From assembly GCF_018882245.1 (NCBI RefSeq), contig NZ_JACVOV010000003.1:200145-264144 (forward strand): 64,000 nt of DNA. Direction: 5' to 3'. The notes under the pieces were generated by a model. The model ran no database searches, was not told where the DNA came from, and worked only from the letters and a program-made list of their open reading frames with translations. The translations under genes and the position numbers were made by a program. Positions 56,145 to 63,256 of this stretch are shown here, piece after piece; position 1 is the stretch's first letter; each line of letters begins with the position of its first letter. The DNA comes from Polynucleobacter sp. AP-Capit-er-40B-B4 (GTDB lineage: Bacteria; Pseudomonadota; Gammaproteobacteria; Burkholderiales; Burkholderiaceae).

Positions 56145-56969
56145 ATGAATCCAAAGCATCCTCCGGGTTTACCCACCGACCTCACTAATCGTGTGATCTT
56201 TGTATCAGGTGGCGGTTCAGCTGGGCCTGGATGGAGCATCGGTAGAGCCTCATGCGTTACCTATGCGCGTTTAGGCGCTAAGGTCTGCGTGGTCGACAGA
56301 GATCAAGCATCGGCAGAAGAAACAGCCAAGATCATCCAAGATGAAGGTGGCATAGCCAAAACTTTTGTTGGCGATGTCTCCGAAGAGGAGGATGTGAAGA
56401 GGCTTTTCAGTGAAGCTCGCAAACAGTTTGGCCCTATTGATGTTTTGCATCACAACGTGGGTGTCGGCAAAGTTGGCGGCCCCATGGAAACCAGTGCTGA
56501 GGATTTTGACCGCATTCATAAAATTAATGTACGCAGCCTTTTGTTAGCAGCCCAGGAAGTCTTACCTGAAATGGCATCCAGAAAGACTGGCAACATCATC
56601 GCCATTTCCTCAGTAGCCGGCATGCGCTATCTTGGATACCCTCACCTAGCCTATAGCGTGACCAAAGCTGCCAATACTCAATTTATTCGGATGATTGCCC
56701 AGCAATATGCCAATATGGGTATTCGTGCCAATACCGTAGTTCCCGGTCTAATCGATACCCCGCGGATCGCCAATACTGTCGCGAAAATGTTCTCGGAAAA
56801 TGGGCTTGATGAGGCACGCGCAGCCCGCGATCGTCAGGTGCCTTTGGGTCGCTCAGGGTCCGCCTGGGATGTAGCTCATGCCTGCGCCTTCCTGGTGTCT
56901 GATGCGGCAGCCTATATCACCGGCACTGAACTGGTAGTTGATGGCGGATTGACTGGAAAGTACGTCTAA
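56145..56969 (+). CDS. short-chain dehydrogenase/reductase
   Basis: This 274-residue SDR has the coenzyme motif VSGGGSAGPGWSIGRA, an unusual longer glycine loop, HHNVGVGKVGG in place of NNAG, and a Ser/Tyr/Lys triad in ISSVAGMR and YSVTKAA. The acidic CVVDRD after strand 2 favours NAD. The GSAGPGWSIGR variant is seen in a subgroup often near acyl-CoA ligase and Bug genes. It lies 12 bp after the first SDR. Confidence 0.88.
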   Translation: MNPKHPPGLPTDLTNRVIFVSGGGSAGPGWSIGRASCVTYARLGAKVCVVDRDQASAEETAKIIQDEGGIAKTFVGDVSEEEDVKRLFSEARKQFGPIDVLHHNVGVGKVGGPMETSAEDFDRIHKINVRSLLLAAQEVLPEMASRKTGNIIAISSVAGMRYLGYPHLAYSVTKAANTQFIRMIAQQYANMGIRANTVVPGLIDTPRIANTVAKMFSENGLDEARAARDRQVPLGRSGSAWDVAHACAFLVSDAAAYITGTELVVDGGLTGKYV

Positions 56970-57031
56970 GCCACAGATACCAAGCCTCCCACTAAGGGAT
57001 AGTATGATTTGGTGATATTAAGGAGTTTTAT

Positions 57032-57580
57032 ATGCATCGCATCATCTATCGAGTAGTTCTATTGCTGGCAATCGGCGCTGGTCTTATTGCCTGTAACCAC
57101 AATGACAAAAAAATTAGTGGCTGGGAAATTAATGACGTTTATCACTCAACCATCATTACGCCCAACTCAGTAACTGGTGGCAAAACCTATCAGGGCCCTC
57201 CTATCAACACGATGGATGAAGCCAATACTTATGAAATGTTTAGTCTCAGAGCTGAGCAGACAAAGCAAGGTGCAAAGACTTATGAGTTGGTTGCACAGTT
57301 AACGTATTTCTCACAATGGCGTTATTACGATTCAGCAACCCAAGAAGGCGCTCCTGCAACAACATTTAAAGTGGTTGGCAGAGAAGCTGGCGCATGTGGT
57401 GAACGAGGCTGCATCTTCAGAGAAGTGCTATCCGTTCAGTTGACTGAAGCATTCCTCAAAGACAAAATGAAGAAGGGTTTCATCATGACCGTTTCTTCGA
57501 AGTCTGGCATCAAGACTGAACTCTATGTCCCCCCACAGTACATCCAAGGCTATATGCAGGCGGTGAACGGCTTTAATTAA
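57032..57580 (+). CDS. lipoprotein of unknown function
   Basis: This 182-residue protein has a lipoprotein signal (VVLLLAIGAGLIACN, lipobox LIAC) and otherwise an unknown beta-rich domain with CGERGC (two cysteines likely in a disulfide). The family is unknown to me. It is 62 bp behind the SDR and is followed by a strong terminator, so it may end that operon. Confidence 0.7.
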   Translation: MHRIIYRVVLLLAIGAGLIACNHNDKKISGWEINDVYHSTIITPNSVTGGKTYQGPPINTMDEANTYEMFSLRAEQTKQGAKTYELVAQLTYFSQWRYYDSATQEGAPATTFKVVGREAGACGERGCIFREVLSVQLTEAFLKDKMKKGFIMTVSSKSGIKTELYVPPQYIQGYMQAVNGFN

Positions 57581-57604
57581 TCTTCATTGCAAAATTGAAA
57601 ATAA

Positions 57605-57628
57605 ATAAAGGGGCCTCGGCCCCTTTAT
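57605..57628. terminator. GC-rich terminator, copy 1
   Basis: A perfect 10-bp stem (57605-57614 with 57619-57628) with CTCG loop is flanked by AT-rich sequence and lies between a plus-strand lipoprotein gene and the minus-strand Bug gene. Its sequence is nearly repeated at 58705-58729. Confidence 0.85.
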
Positions 57629-57659
57629 CTTTATTACATTCTTGAGTATCCATTAGAGA

Positions 57660-58637
57660 CTAGTCTAATGATGCGCCAGAGGTTTTAACAATCTTTGCCC
57701 AGCGAGCAATATCATCTTGCAACTGTTTTGCAAACTCAGCAGGCGTCATGTTTGCGAGCTCTACTCCAGAGGCCTGTAATTTTTCTCTTAATTCCGGGTT
57801 TGCGAGTGTTAACTGCATTTCCTTTTGTAATTTATCCACCACCACTTTAGGCGTACCTTTTGGCGCAAACAAGCCAATCCATAAGGACCCCGAGAATCCA
57901 GGAACCTTTTCTGAAATCGACGGCACATCCGGAAGGATGGGTGAGCGCTTTGGAGAGCTAACACCAAGAGCAATCAGTTTTTGTGAGTTGATGTATTGCA
58001 GTACAGAAGGCAAACTCGCAAATGCAATTTGAACCTGACCTCCCAAAAGATCATTGAGAGCAGGTGCCACACCCTTATAAGGAATGTGTTGCAAAGATAT
58101 GCCATAACTTTGATTGAGCATTTCACCCAAGAGATGGTTTAAGGTGCCATTCCCTGCTGAAGCATATTGATAAGTTTCTGGAGGCTTTGACTTAACCAGC
58201 TTTAAGAATTCATCTAAATTCTTGGCTGGGAAGTTTGGGTTGACCACCAAAACATTAGGGACCGAGCCGATCATGGCTAGAGGAATAAAGTCGTTGACTG
58301 GATCAAACCCTGGATTTTTATAAAGCGCAGGATTAATAGCTTGGGCACTGCTAATGGTCATTAAAAGGGTGTAACCATCCTTGGGTCCATTGGCAACATA
58401 CTGAGTACCAATGTTGCCACCAGCTCCAGGTTTGTTTTCGACAATCACAGAAGCTTTTATTTGCTCGCCAAGACGCTGCGCAACGACCCGACCAACAATG
58501 TCATTTGTTCCACCCGGTGCCTGAGGAACAATAATCGTTATGGGCTTGGTGGGATATGCAAGCGCCATGCCAGAGGAAATAGCGAAACAAGTAGCAAGCA
58601 CTAGATGGATGATGCGATTCACAGAATTCCTTTGCAT
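57660..58637 (-). CDS. Bug-family substrate-binding protein
   Basis: This 325-residue periplasmic protein has a signal peptide (SGMALAYPTKPI, cut near ALA), the Bug signature YPTKPITIIVPQAPGGTND, VENKPGAGGNIGTQYV, HIPYKGVAPALNDLLGGQ and the C-terminal ARWAKIVKTSG. It stands alone on the minus strand between two nearly identical terminators. It is the last core gene before the integrated element. Confidence 0.9.
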   Translation of the reverse strand: MQRNSVNRIIHLVLATCFAISSGMALAYPTKPITIIVPQAPGGTNDIVGRVVAQRLGEQIKASVIVENKPGAGGNIGTQYVANGPKDGYTLLMTISSAQAINPALYKNPGFDPVNDFIPLAMIGSVPNVLVVNPNFPAKNLDEFLKLVKSKPPETYQYASAGNGTLNHLLGEMLNQSYGISLQHIPYKGVAPALNDLLGGQVQIAFASLPSVLQYINSQKLIALGVSSPKRSPILPDVPSISEKVPGFSGSLWIGLFAPKGTPKVVVDKLQKEMQLTLANPELREKLQASGVELANMTPAEFAKQLQDDIARWAKIVKTSGASLD

Positions 58638-58704
58638 GGCAGTTGTAATGATTGTGATTGCTTAAATGATAATCACAAAAGCGTTAACCAATGTCTAGAA
58701 ATAA

Positions 58705-58729
58705 ATAAAGGGGCCATAGGCCCCTTTAT
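58705..58729. terminator. GC-rich terminator, copy 2 (former tRNA-Ser terminator)
   Basis: An 11-bp stem (58705-58715 with 58719-58729) with ATA loop is nearly identical to copy 1. Read on the minus strand it follows 11 nt after the CCA end of the tRNA-Ser remnant at 58741-58753 and ends in a T-rich tract, so it looks like the terminator of the original tRNA gene. Confidence 0.75.
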
Positions 58730-58740
58730 CTTTAAGTACT

Positions 58741-58753
58741 TGGCGGAGACGAG
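58741..58753 (-). repeat. tRNA-Ser 3'-end remnant, probable attachment site (attL)
   Basis: On the minus strand the 13 nt read CTCGTCTCCGCCA, which matches the acceptor 3' strand (CGTCTCC), discriminator G and CCA of a tRNA-Ser. The tRNA body does not continue into 58754-58830. This is the expected short duplicate left by a tyrosine-integrase element that uses a tRNA 3' end; the intact tRNA-Ser should lie at the other end of the element, outside the window. Confidence 0.7.
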
Positions 58754-58844
58754 ACCAAAGTGGATGTCTGGCAGGCATTGTATGAACTTGGACTCTCTTA
58801 GCAACCCTTATCCACCTAACCTGTTGAATTTAATGGTTCAAATA

Positions 58845-58866
58845 ACGCATTAAACCTTTAATGCGT
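58845..58866. promoter_or_regulatory. palindrome upstream of integrase
   Basis: ACGCATTAAA and TTTAATGCGT are exact reverse complements around a CC centre. The right half with centre (AAACCTTTAATGCGT, 58852-58866) recurs with one change (AAACCTTTGATGCGT) at 60754-60768 upstream of the alpA-like gene. This suggests one regulator controls both genes. Confidence 0.6.
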
Positions 58867-58931
58867 AGTGGATCTCTACTCAAGATCATACATTGCCTAT
58901 CAACACCTCACATGGCAAATCACCACAATAG

Positions 58932-58951
58932 TGTGGGGAAAATTGTGGGGA
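58932..58951 (+). repeat. spaced direct repeats before int
   Basis: TGTGGGGA occurs at 58932-58939 and again at 58944-58951, a 12-bp period. Tandem G-rich repeats next to int genes of P4-like elements often are arm-type sites for integrase or excisionase; that role is inferred here. Confidence 0.45.
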
Positions 58952-58970
58952 TTTTAGACAGGAAATGTTA

Positions 58971-60188
58971 ATGAAAAACTCACTTACCGACTTATTTATC
59001 AAAAATATTACCAAGCCTGGTCGCTATACAGATAGCGAAACAAAGGGCCTAAATCTACAAGTAAAACCAAGCCTACAAAAATATTGGGCGCTTAGATACC
59101 TTTATAACGGAAAGCGACATGACCTCAGCATCGGATCGTACCCAGAAATTAGCCTTAAGGAAGCCAGAAAAAGAGCCATTGCAGCTAGAAATCAGTTAAA
59201 CCAAGGAACCAACCCCAAGACACCAAAAGAAAGGCCATTGGCGCCAGCAAAACAAGAATCAAGCCTACCAACATTTAGCGAATATGCTGTTGCTTGCCAC
59301 GAACTAAAAAGGCTTGAATGGGCAAATGAAAAACATAGTAGTCAGTGGATTAATACTTTGCGTGACTACGCATTTCCAATAATTGGGGATTTACCTATAA
59401 ATGAGGTAGATACGGATCATATTCTTCAGATTCTTGAGCCAATATGGGTAAAAAAAACAGAAACAGCGTCAAGACTTAGAGCGAGGATCGAATGGGTTCT
59501 GGCGTCAGCTACAACTAGGAAGATGCGCTCAGGATTTAATCCAGCGTTATGGCGAGGCCATTTAGAGACAATTCTTCAGAAACCTTCTAAGGTAACTCCA
59601 GTTCAACATCACAAGGCTTTGCCGTACAAAGAGATACCTGAATTTATCAAAGAACTCAAGGAATACGATAGCGTAACTGCTGTAGCGTTGGAGTTTTTGA
59701 TACTTAATGCAAACCGTACTGGTGAGGTAATTTTTGGGCTTCGTGATGAGGTTTCTGATGGAGTTTGGATTATTCCAGCAGAGCGCATGAAAGCCAGAAG
59801 GGAGCATCGGGTACCGCTATGCAACAGATCCCTAGAGCTACTAGAAATCGCAAGATCAAAGGATCTAAAAAGCATCTATCTATTCTCAAACAATGAAAAA
59901 CCGTTAAATAATGTAGCGATGGCTAATTTGGCAAAAAAAATTACGCCAGGTATTACTGTTCATGGCTTTAGATCTGCCTTTAGGGATTGGGTTGCCGAAG
60001 AGACAGACCACTTTCCAGAAGTAGCAGAAAAAGCTCTTGCGCACACAGTTGCCAATCAGGTTGAGGCGGCCTACAGACGTGGAGATTTGCTTGAGAGAAG
60101 GAAAAAGTTGGCGATAGACTGGGAGTCTTATTGTCAAACTGGTTCTTGGGGTAATGTAATTAAACTTTTAGAGCAAAAAGCTGCGTAA
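58971..60188 (+). CDS. tyrosine-type site-specific integrase
   Basis: This P4-type integrase (405 aa from ATG 58971) has an N-terminal DUF4102-like arm-binding domain (GLNLQVKPS, YWALRYLYNGKRHDLSIGSYPEISLKEAR in pieces), a SAM-like core-binding domain and a C-terminal catalytic domain. Catalytic residues are R249 (NANRTGEV), K274, H331 and R334 (HGFRSAFRDW), H358 (ALAHTV) and the nucleophile Y368 (EAAYRRG). ATG 58965 is also open, but AGGA lies 7 nt before 58971. It is adjacent to the probable attL. Confidence 0.93.
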   Translation: MKNSLTDLFIKNITKPGRYTDSETKGLNLQVKPSLQKYWALRYLYNGKRHDLSIGSYPEISLKEARKRAIAARNQLNQGTNPKTPKERPLAPAKQESSLPTFSEYAVACHELKRLEWANEKHSSQWINTLRDYAFPIIGDLPINEVDTDHILQILEPIWVKKTETASRLRARIEWVLASATTRKMRSGFNPALWRGHLETILQKPSKVTPVQHHKALPYKEIPEFIKELKEYDSVTAVALEFLILNANRTGEVIFGLRDEVSDGVWIIPAERMKARREHRVPLCNRSLELLEIARSKDLKSIYLFSNNEKPLNNVAMANLAKKITPGITVHGFRSAFRDWVAEETDHFPEVAEKALAHTVANQVEAAYRRGDLLERRKKLAIDWESYCQTGSWGNVIKLLEQKAA

Positions 60189-60282
60189 ACTCAATATCTA
60201 CGCCTAGCCTGACAGGGTAAATGGGAGAAGCCTGCACTCTCTGGCGTAGTTTCTATTGCAGGAGTCTTTGCAGGGGATCTTG

Positions 60283-60744
60283 ATGGCAAGTAAAGCGAAG
60301 TCTATAAGCAATGCAGAAATCAAGCGCAGCTTAGTTAATCAACTTGAGACAGATCTCTTGGAGTTCAGAGATGCATGCACTCAGATTCCCGTAGATTCTG
60401 TAGATCCAAAGTTACGAACAGCGATATATGAATTAGGACTGGATATCCTTCATTTTATTGACCAGTATCGTATGACAGATAACTCTATAACTGACATTAA
60501 TAAGTTGCCCGGCTCTCGGATACATTACGAGGAACGAGAGTACTTCAGGGAAGCTGTGACAACATACCAGCTAAACTTTCCAGATAAATTCCCGAATATA
60601 GAAGATATTTGGCTGAACTTGGCTGCCATTAATAAGGTTAGGGTCGCACATCAATTACCCGAACTTATGATTGAGAGACGAACCTATGATCAATGGATCA
60701 AATGGTGGAAGGCTGGGGAGTTTGATCATTTAGTTCACGACTAA
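60283..60744 (+). CDS. hypothetical protein of the element
   Basis: This 153-residue soluble protein has no family I recognise. It is mostly helical, begins with a basic stretch (MASKAKSISNAEIKRS) and ends with WIKWWKAGEFDHLVHD. AGGGGAT lies 4 nt before ATG 60283, so I prefer that start over 60256. It stands alone between int and the alpA-like gene; the 94 bp before it holds a 7-bp inverted repeat (CTACGCC 60198-60204 with GGCGTAG 60243-60249). Confidence 0.65.
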   Translation: MASKAKSISNAEIKRSLVNQLETDLLEFRDACTQIPVDSVDPKLRTAIYELGLDILHFIDQYRMTDNSITDINKLPGSRIHYEEREYFREAVTTYQLNFPDKFPNIEDIWLNLAAINKVRVAHQLPELMIERRTYDQWIKWWKAGEFDHLVHD

Positions 60745-60753
60745 TCAAGCAGC

Positions 60754-60768
60754 AAACCTTTGATGCGT
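60754..60768. promoter_or_regulatory. second copy of the int-upstream site
   Basis: AAACCTTTGATGCGT matches 14 of 15 positions of 58852-58866. It lies 53 bp before the alpA-like start. The left half of the palindrome is less conserved here, so this may be a weaker or half site. Confidence 0.5.
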
Positions 60769-60820
60769 TTTCTTATAGGTACCAAATCTTTGTAATTGAC
60801 TCTTCTTAAAGGAGAGTTAA

Positions 60821-61093
60821 ATGGAAATAACCAATACAAACGTTGTAGCTGCAAATGAATTACTAAGCTCACTTAAAAGTGACATCATCCAAAAAAGTCA
60901 GCTAATAAGGATCGCTGAAGTTAGTGCCTTAACTACATTAGCTAAATCCTCAATTAATCTGTGGGTGGCGCAGTCCAAGTTTCCCAAGCCCATTTCACTA
61001 TCTGCTACCGTAAAGGTATGGAAATTAGAGGACGTATCCAATTGGATTGAAGCTCAAAAAACTTCTAATGGTTCATTGAGAGGTGAATCATGA
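60821..61093 (+). CDS. AlpA-like winged-helix regulator/excisionase
   Basis: This 90-residue protein carries an AlpA/Cox-type MerR-like helix-turn-helix: LIRIAEVSALTTLAKSSINLW, FPKPISLSATVKVWKLEDV and a final WIEAQK, as in AlpA proteins that activate int genes or act as excisionases. AAAGGAG lies 8 nt before the ATG. Its stop overlaps the next gene (ATGA), so it is co-translated with the Toprim protein. The 20-residue N-terminal extension is unusual. Confidence 0.8.
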   Translation: MEITNTNVVAANELLSSLKSDIIQKSQLIRIAEVSALTTLAKSSINLWVAQSKFPKPISLSATVKVWKLEDVSNWIEAQKTSNGSLRGES

Positions 61094-61953
61094 GAGGAAA
61101 GTCACAAGCGTCACTGCGTCTGATAGATGCCTCATATCAAATCCTAAAGGAGATACAACCAGCATCAGTTAGAGCCGTCTGTTACAGACTATTTACCAAG
61201 GGAATTATTCCTAATATGGGCAAAGGCTCAACGGCAAAAGTAAGTAAGCAACTAGTCTACGCAAGAGAAAAAGGCATCATTCCTTGGGAATGGATTGTTG
61301 ATGAAACTAGAGCGGCAGAAAAAGTCGCAACTTGGTCAGATACGGATGCAAGGATCTCTGCAGCGGTCAGAAGCTACAGGAGAGACTATTGGCAGGATCA
61401 GCCCTACCGAATAGAAATTTGGTCTGAAAAGGGAACCGTTAGGGGAACATTGGCACCAGTTCTTGATGAGTATGGCGTTACTTTTCGTGCTATGCATGGC
61501 TATAGCTCCGCAACAGTAATTAATACAATTGCAGAGGAATCCAATATGAGCAGTAAACCGCTTATAGCCTTCTATTGCGGTGACTTTGATCCTTCGGGCA
61601 AGCATATGTCAGATATAGATCTGCCTGAACGTTTAGGGAGATATGGCGCAAAAATTACTATAGAGCGTATCGCCCTTTTAGAGACAGATGTTTTTGGCGG
61701 AGACTTGCCCTCCTTCAAGGCGGATACGAAAACTGGTGATTCCCGCTATCAATGGTTTGTAAATAACTTTGGGCATAACTGCTGGGAGCTTGATGCTATG
61801 TCCCCAGTGACTCTACGTGAGTGCGTTGAAACCTCAATCCTATGCAAGCTAGATATAGAGGCCTGGCATCGAGCTATTGATATCGAGCAAGTTGAAAAAG
61901 CCTCTATGCAGCAATTTCACCAATCTTGGAAAAATACACAAATAGCAAATTGA
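61090..61953 (+). CDS. Spo11/Topo VI-A-like protein with Toprim domain
   Basis: This 287-residue protein has an N-terminal winged-helix-like part with SVRAVCYRLF, where R28 and Y32 match the R-x-x-x-Y pattern around the catalytic tyrosine of Topo VI-A and Spo11. A Toprim-like domain follows: E113 in IWSEKGTV, the GYSSATV segment, and D165/D167 in YCGDFDPSGKHM. Topo VI-A makes double-strand breaks through such a tyrosine. The protein is shorter than Topo VI-A (about 370) and no B subunit is visible. It overlaps alpA by 4 bp and precedes a relaxase. Assignment is by motif reading and needs structure prediction. Confidence 0.6.
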   Translation: MRGKSQASLRLIDASYQILKEIQPASVRAVCYRLFTKGIIPNMGKGSTAKVSKQLVYAREKGIIPWEWIVDETRAAEKVATWSDTDARISAAVRSYRRDYWQDQPYRIEIWSEKGTVRGTLAPVLDEYGVTFRAMHGYSSATVINTIAEESNMSSKPLIAFYCGDFDPSGKHMSDIDLPERLGRYGAKITIERIALLETDVFGGDLPSFKADTKTGDSRYQWFVNNFGHNCWELDAMSPVTLRECVETSILCKLDIEAWHRAIDIEQVEKASMQQFHQSWKNTQIAN

Positions 61954-61991
61954 GGCCTGTCCCTATTTGCCCTAATTCAAAAGGAATAACT

Positions 61992-62747
61992 ATGTCTAAA
62001 GTAACAGTATTTGCACACAACCTTCGTTTGAACGGCCACAAAAAAACTCTGGCACTGGCTGAAAAACACAATTGCAGATTGATAGCCCAAGAAATTGGTG
62101 GCTATGGTGGCATTGATGGCAGAAGGACGCCATTAAATCTAGAGTTAGTCTCGTTAAATGGAAGCTCTTATGAGGTAGCAGTCATTACGGTATTGCGTTC
62201 CCTAGGGCTTGATTTGAGCCATTACAGCTATCGCAAAAAAAATCGTGGCTACGCTGTCGAGCTTGTCTTTTCAGTAACAGCGGGACACCATTGCGACTTT
62301 AATGGGATGTATTCCGATAGTCTAGGTTGGCTAAGAGACTACTATCCTGAGTCGTACATTATTCATGCTGTCATTCATCACGATGAGGATACGCCTCACA
62401 TGCATGTAATTTTGGTACCGATTGTTAATGGCAAGCTTGATGCTAATGCAGTCTGCGGCTATAAAGGCGTTAGCAGTAAGCGAAATGTATCTCTGTTTGA
62501 GTATCTTGATAAAAGATATGGCCTAACCTTTCCTGTATACCTAAAGGGGGCGGAAAAGAAAGCTGGCGCAGCGCTGGCAGTTCTTTACTATCAGAGGCTA
62601 CCAGAGGCAGTGGTAAAGAGCGTACTAGAGCAGCCCATCGTTCAGTCAATACACGCTCGTCCTGAACCATATTTGTACGCATTAGGAATTTCGTATGATG
62701 ACGTTCTGACTAGCATGCAAAACAACTCCAACATAAAGGAGGGTTAA
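61992..62747 (+). CDS. minimal MobV/Pre-type relaxase
   Basis: This 251-residue protein (ATG 61992, preceded by AAGGA 8 nt upstream) has HHDEDTPHMH. The residues H129, E132, H136 and H138 have the same spacing as the metal ligands of pMV158 MobM (HExxxHxH type). An N-terminal EKHNCR with H26 matches the KHNER segment that carries the MobM nucleophile, and RRTPLNLEL aligns with its SRSHLNYEL. MobV proteins nick oriT for conjugal mobilisation. At about half the usual length it lacks the C-terminal coupling domain, so it may depend on partners. Confidence 0.75.
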   Translation: MSKVTVFAHNLRLNGHKKTLALAEKHNCRLIAQEIGGYGGIDGRRTPLNLELVSLNGSSYEVAVITVLRSLGLDLSHYSYRKKNRGYAVELVFSVTAGHHCDFNGMYSDSLGWLRDYYPESYIIHAVIHHDEDTPHMHVILVPIVNGKLDANAVCGYKGVSSKRNVSLFEYLDKRYGLTFPVYLKGAEKKAGAALAVLYYQRLPEAVVKSVLEQPIVQSIHARPEPYLYALGISYDDVLTSMQNNSNIKEG

Positions 62748-62779
62748 TGATGCTGGAGATAATTTAGCGTAATGTAATT

Positions 62780-62819
62780 TTGGTAGTAGATGACTATGTC
62801 GTTAGCCGTCTACTACCAA
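62780..62819. repeat. 11-bp inverted repeat downstream of relaxase
   Basis: TTGGTAGTAGA (62780-62790) and TCTACTACCAA (62809-62819) are perfect inverted repeats around an 18-nt loop. No T-run follows. It could be part of an origin of transfer, a replication signal or an RNA hairpin. The rest of 62748-62937 has no gene I can support; TCATCCACA at 62878-62886 differs from a DnaA box by one base. Confidence 0.5.
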
Positions 62820-62937
62820 CTGATATGAGTACAAACTAGGAACACTGATATACCCATATGTATGCTGTTATTTGAGATCATCCACAGGGTAGTGAAATGC
62901 TCTGCAGAAATATATCCAGAAATCGTCAAACAGCGCA

Positions 62938-63171
62938 TTACCGCTTCTTTGGAATCATCCCCAGCTCTATAGCCAACATCTCAAGAAGTCTGATCCTAGC
63001 GGTTGTTTCTACTGAGCGCTGACGGCTTTCCTTAGTACACCAACCATGCTGCCAATTCCAATGGTCAGTGCCTTTAAGCGATAGACCGCCATGTAGCCTG
63101 CATCTTCCATTGAGCATCCCGTGCTTTTGGCAATGGGCATCTCTACCCCTGAGCTTAGCTCCACACAACAT
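62938..63171 (-). CDS. HGGxSTG-type small zinc-binding-like protein
   Basis: This 77-residue protein has CGAKLRGRDAHCQKHGMLNGRCRLHGG (pieces CGAKLRGRDAHC and GRCRLHGG), followed by HGWCTKESRQ. This is the pattern of the small HGGxSTG proteins common in mobile elements and phages, here with HGGLSLKG. Four Cys/His pairs could bind zinc. Function is unknown. It overlaps a 33-residue frame at its 5' end. Confidence 0.65.
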   Translation of the reverse strand: MLCGAKLRGRDAHCQKHGMLNGRCRLHGGLSLKGTDHWNWQHGWCTKESRQRSVETTARIRLLEMLAIELGMIPKKR

Positions 63172-63256
63172 TCTTAGGTCTCTTAGGTGAGTTGATTAAA
63201 GCCAGCTGATTTATACGCTGTCTGATCTGCTCTATAGTGAGATATCGTCTTTTCAT
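63155..63256 (-). CDS. possible 33-residue peptide overlapping the HGGxSTG gene
   Basis: A short frame from ATG 63256 encodes a basic peptide (begins MKRRYLTIEQIRQRINQL). GGAAG lies 6 nt before the start. Its stop lies 17 nt inside the next gene, so it may be a coupling leader peptide. Not recognised as any family. Confidence 0.35.
   Translation of the reverse strand: MKRRYLTIEQIRQRINQLALINSPKRPKNVVWS

Noticed and set aside
58741..58840. complete tRNA-Ser or tmRNA gene
   Set aside because: Only 13 bp of the 3' end match; there is no T-arm, anticodon arm or tag-peptide frame to the right, so it is a remnant and not a gene.
59562..60137. minus-strand frames inside the integrase
   Set aside because: They are antisense to the catalytic domain, whose R, H, R, H and Y residues are all in frame on the plus strand.
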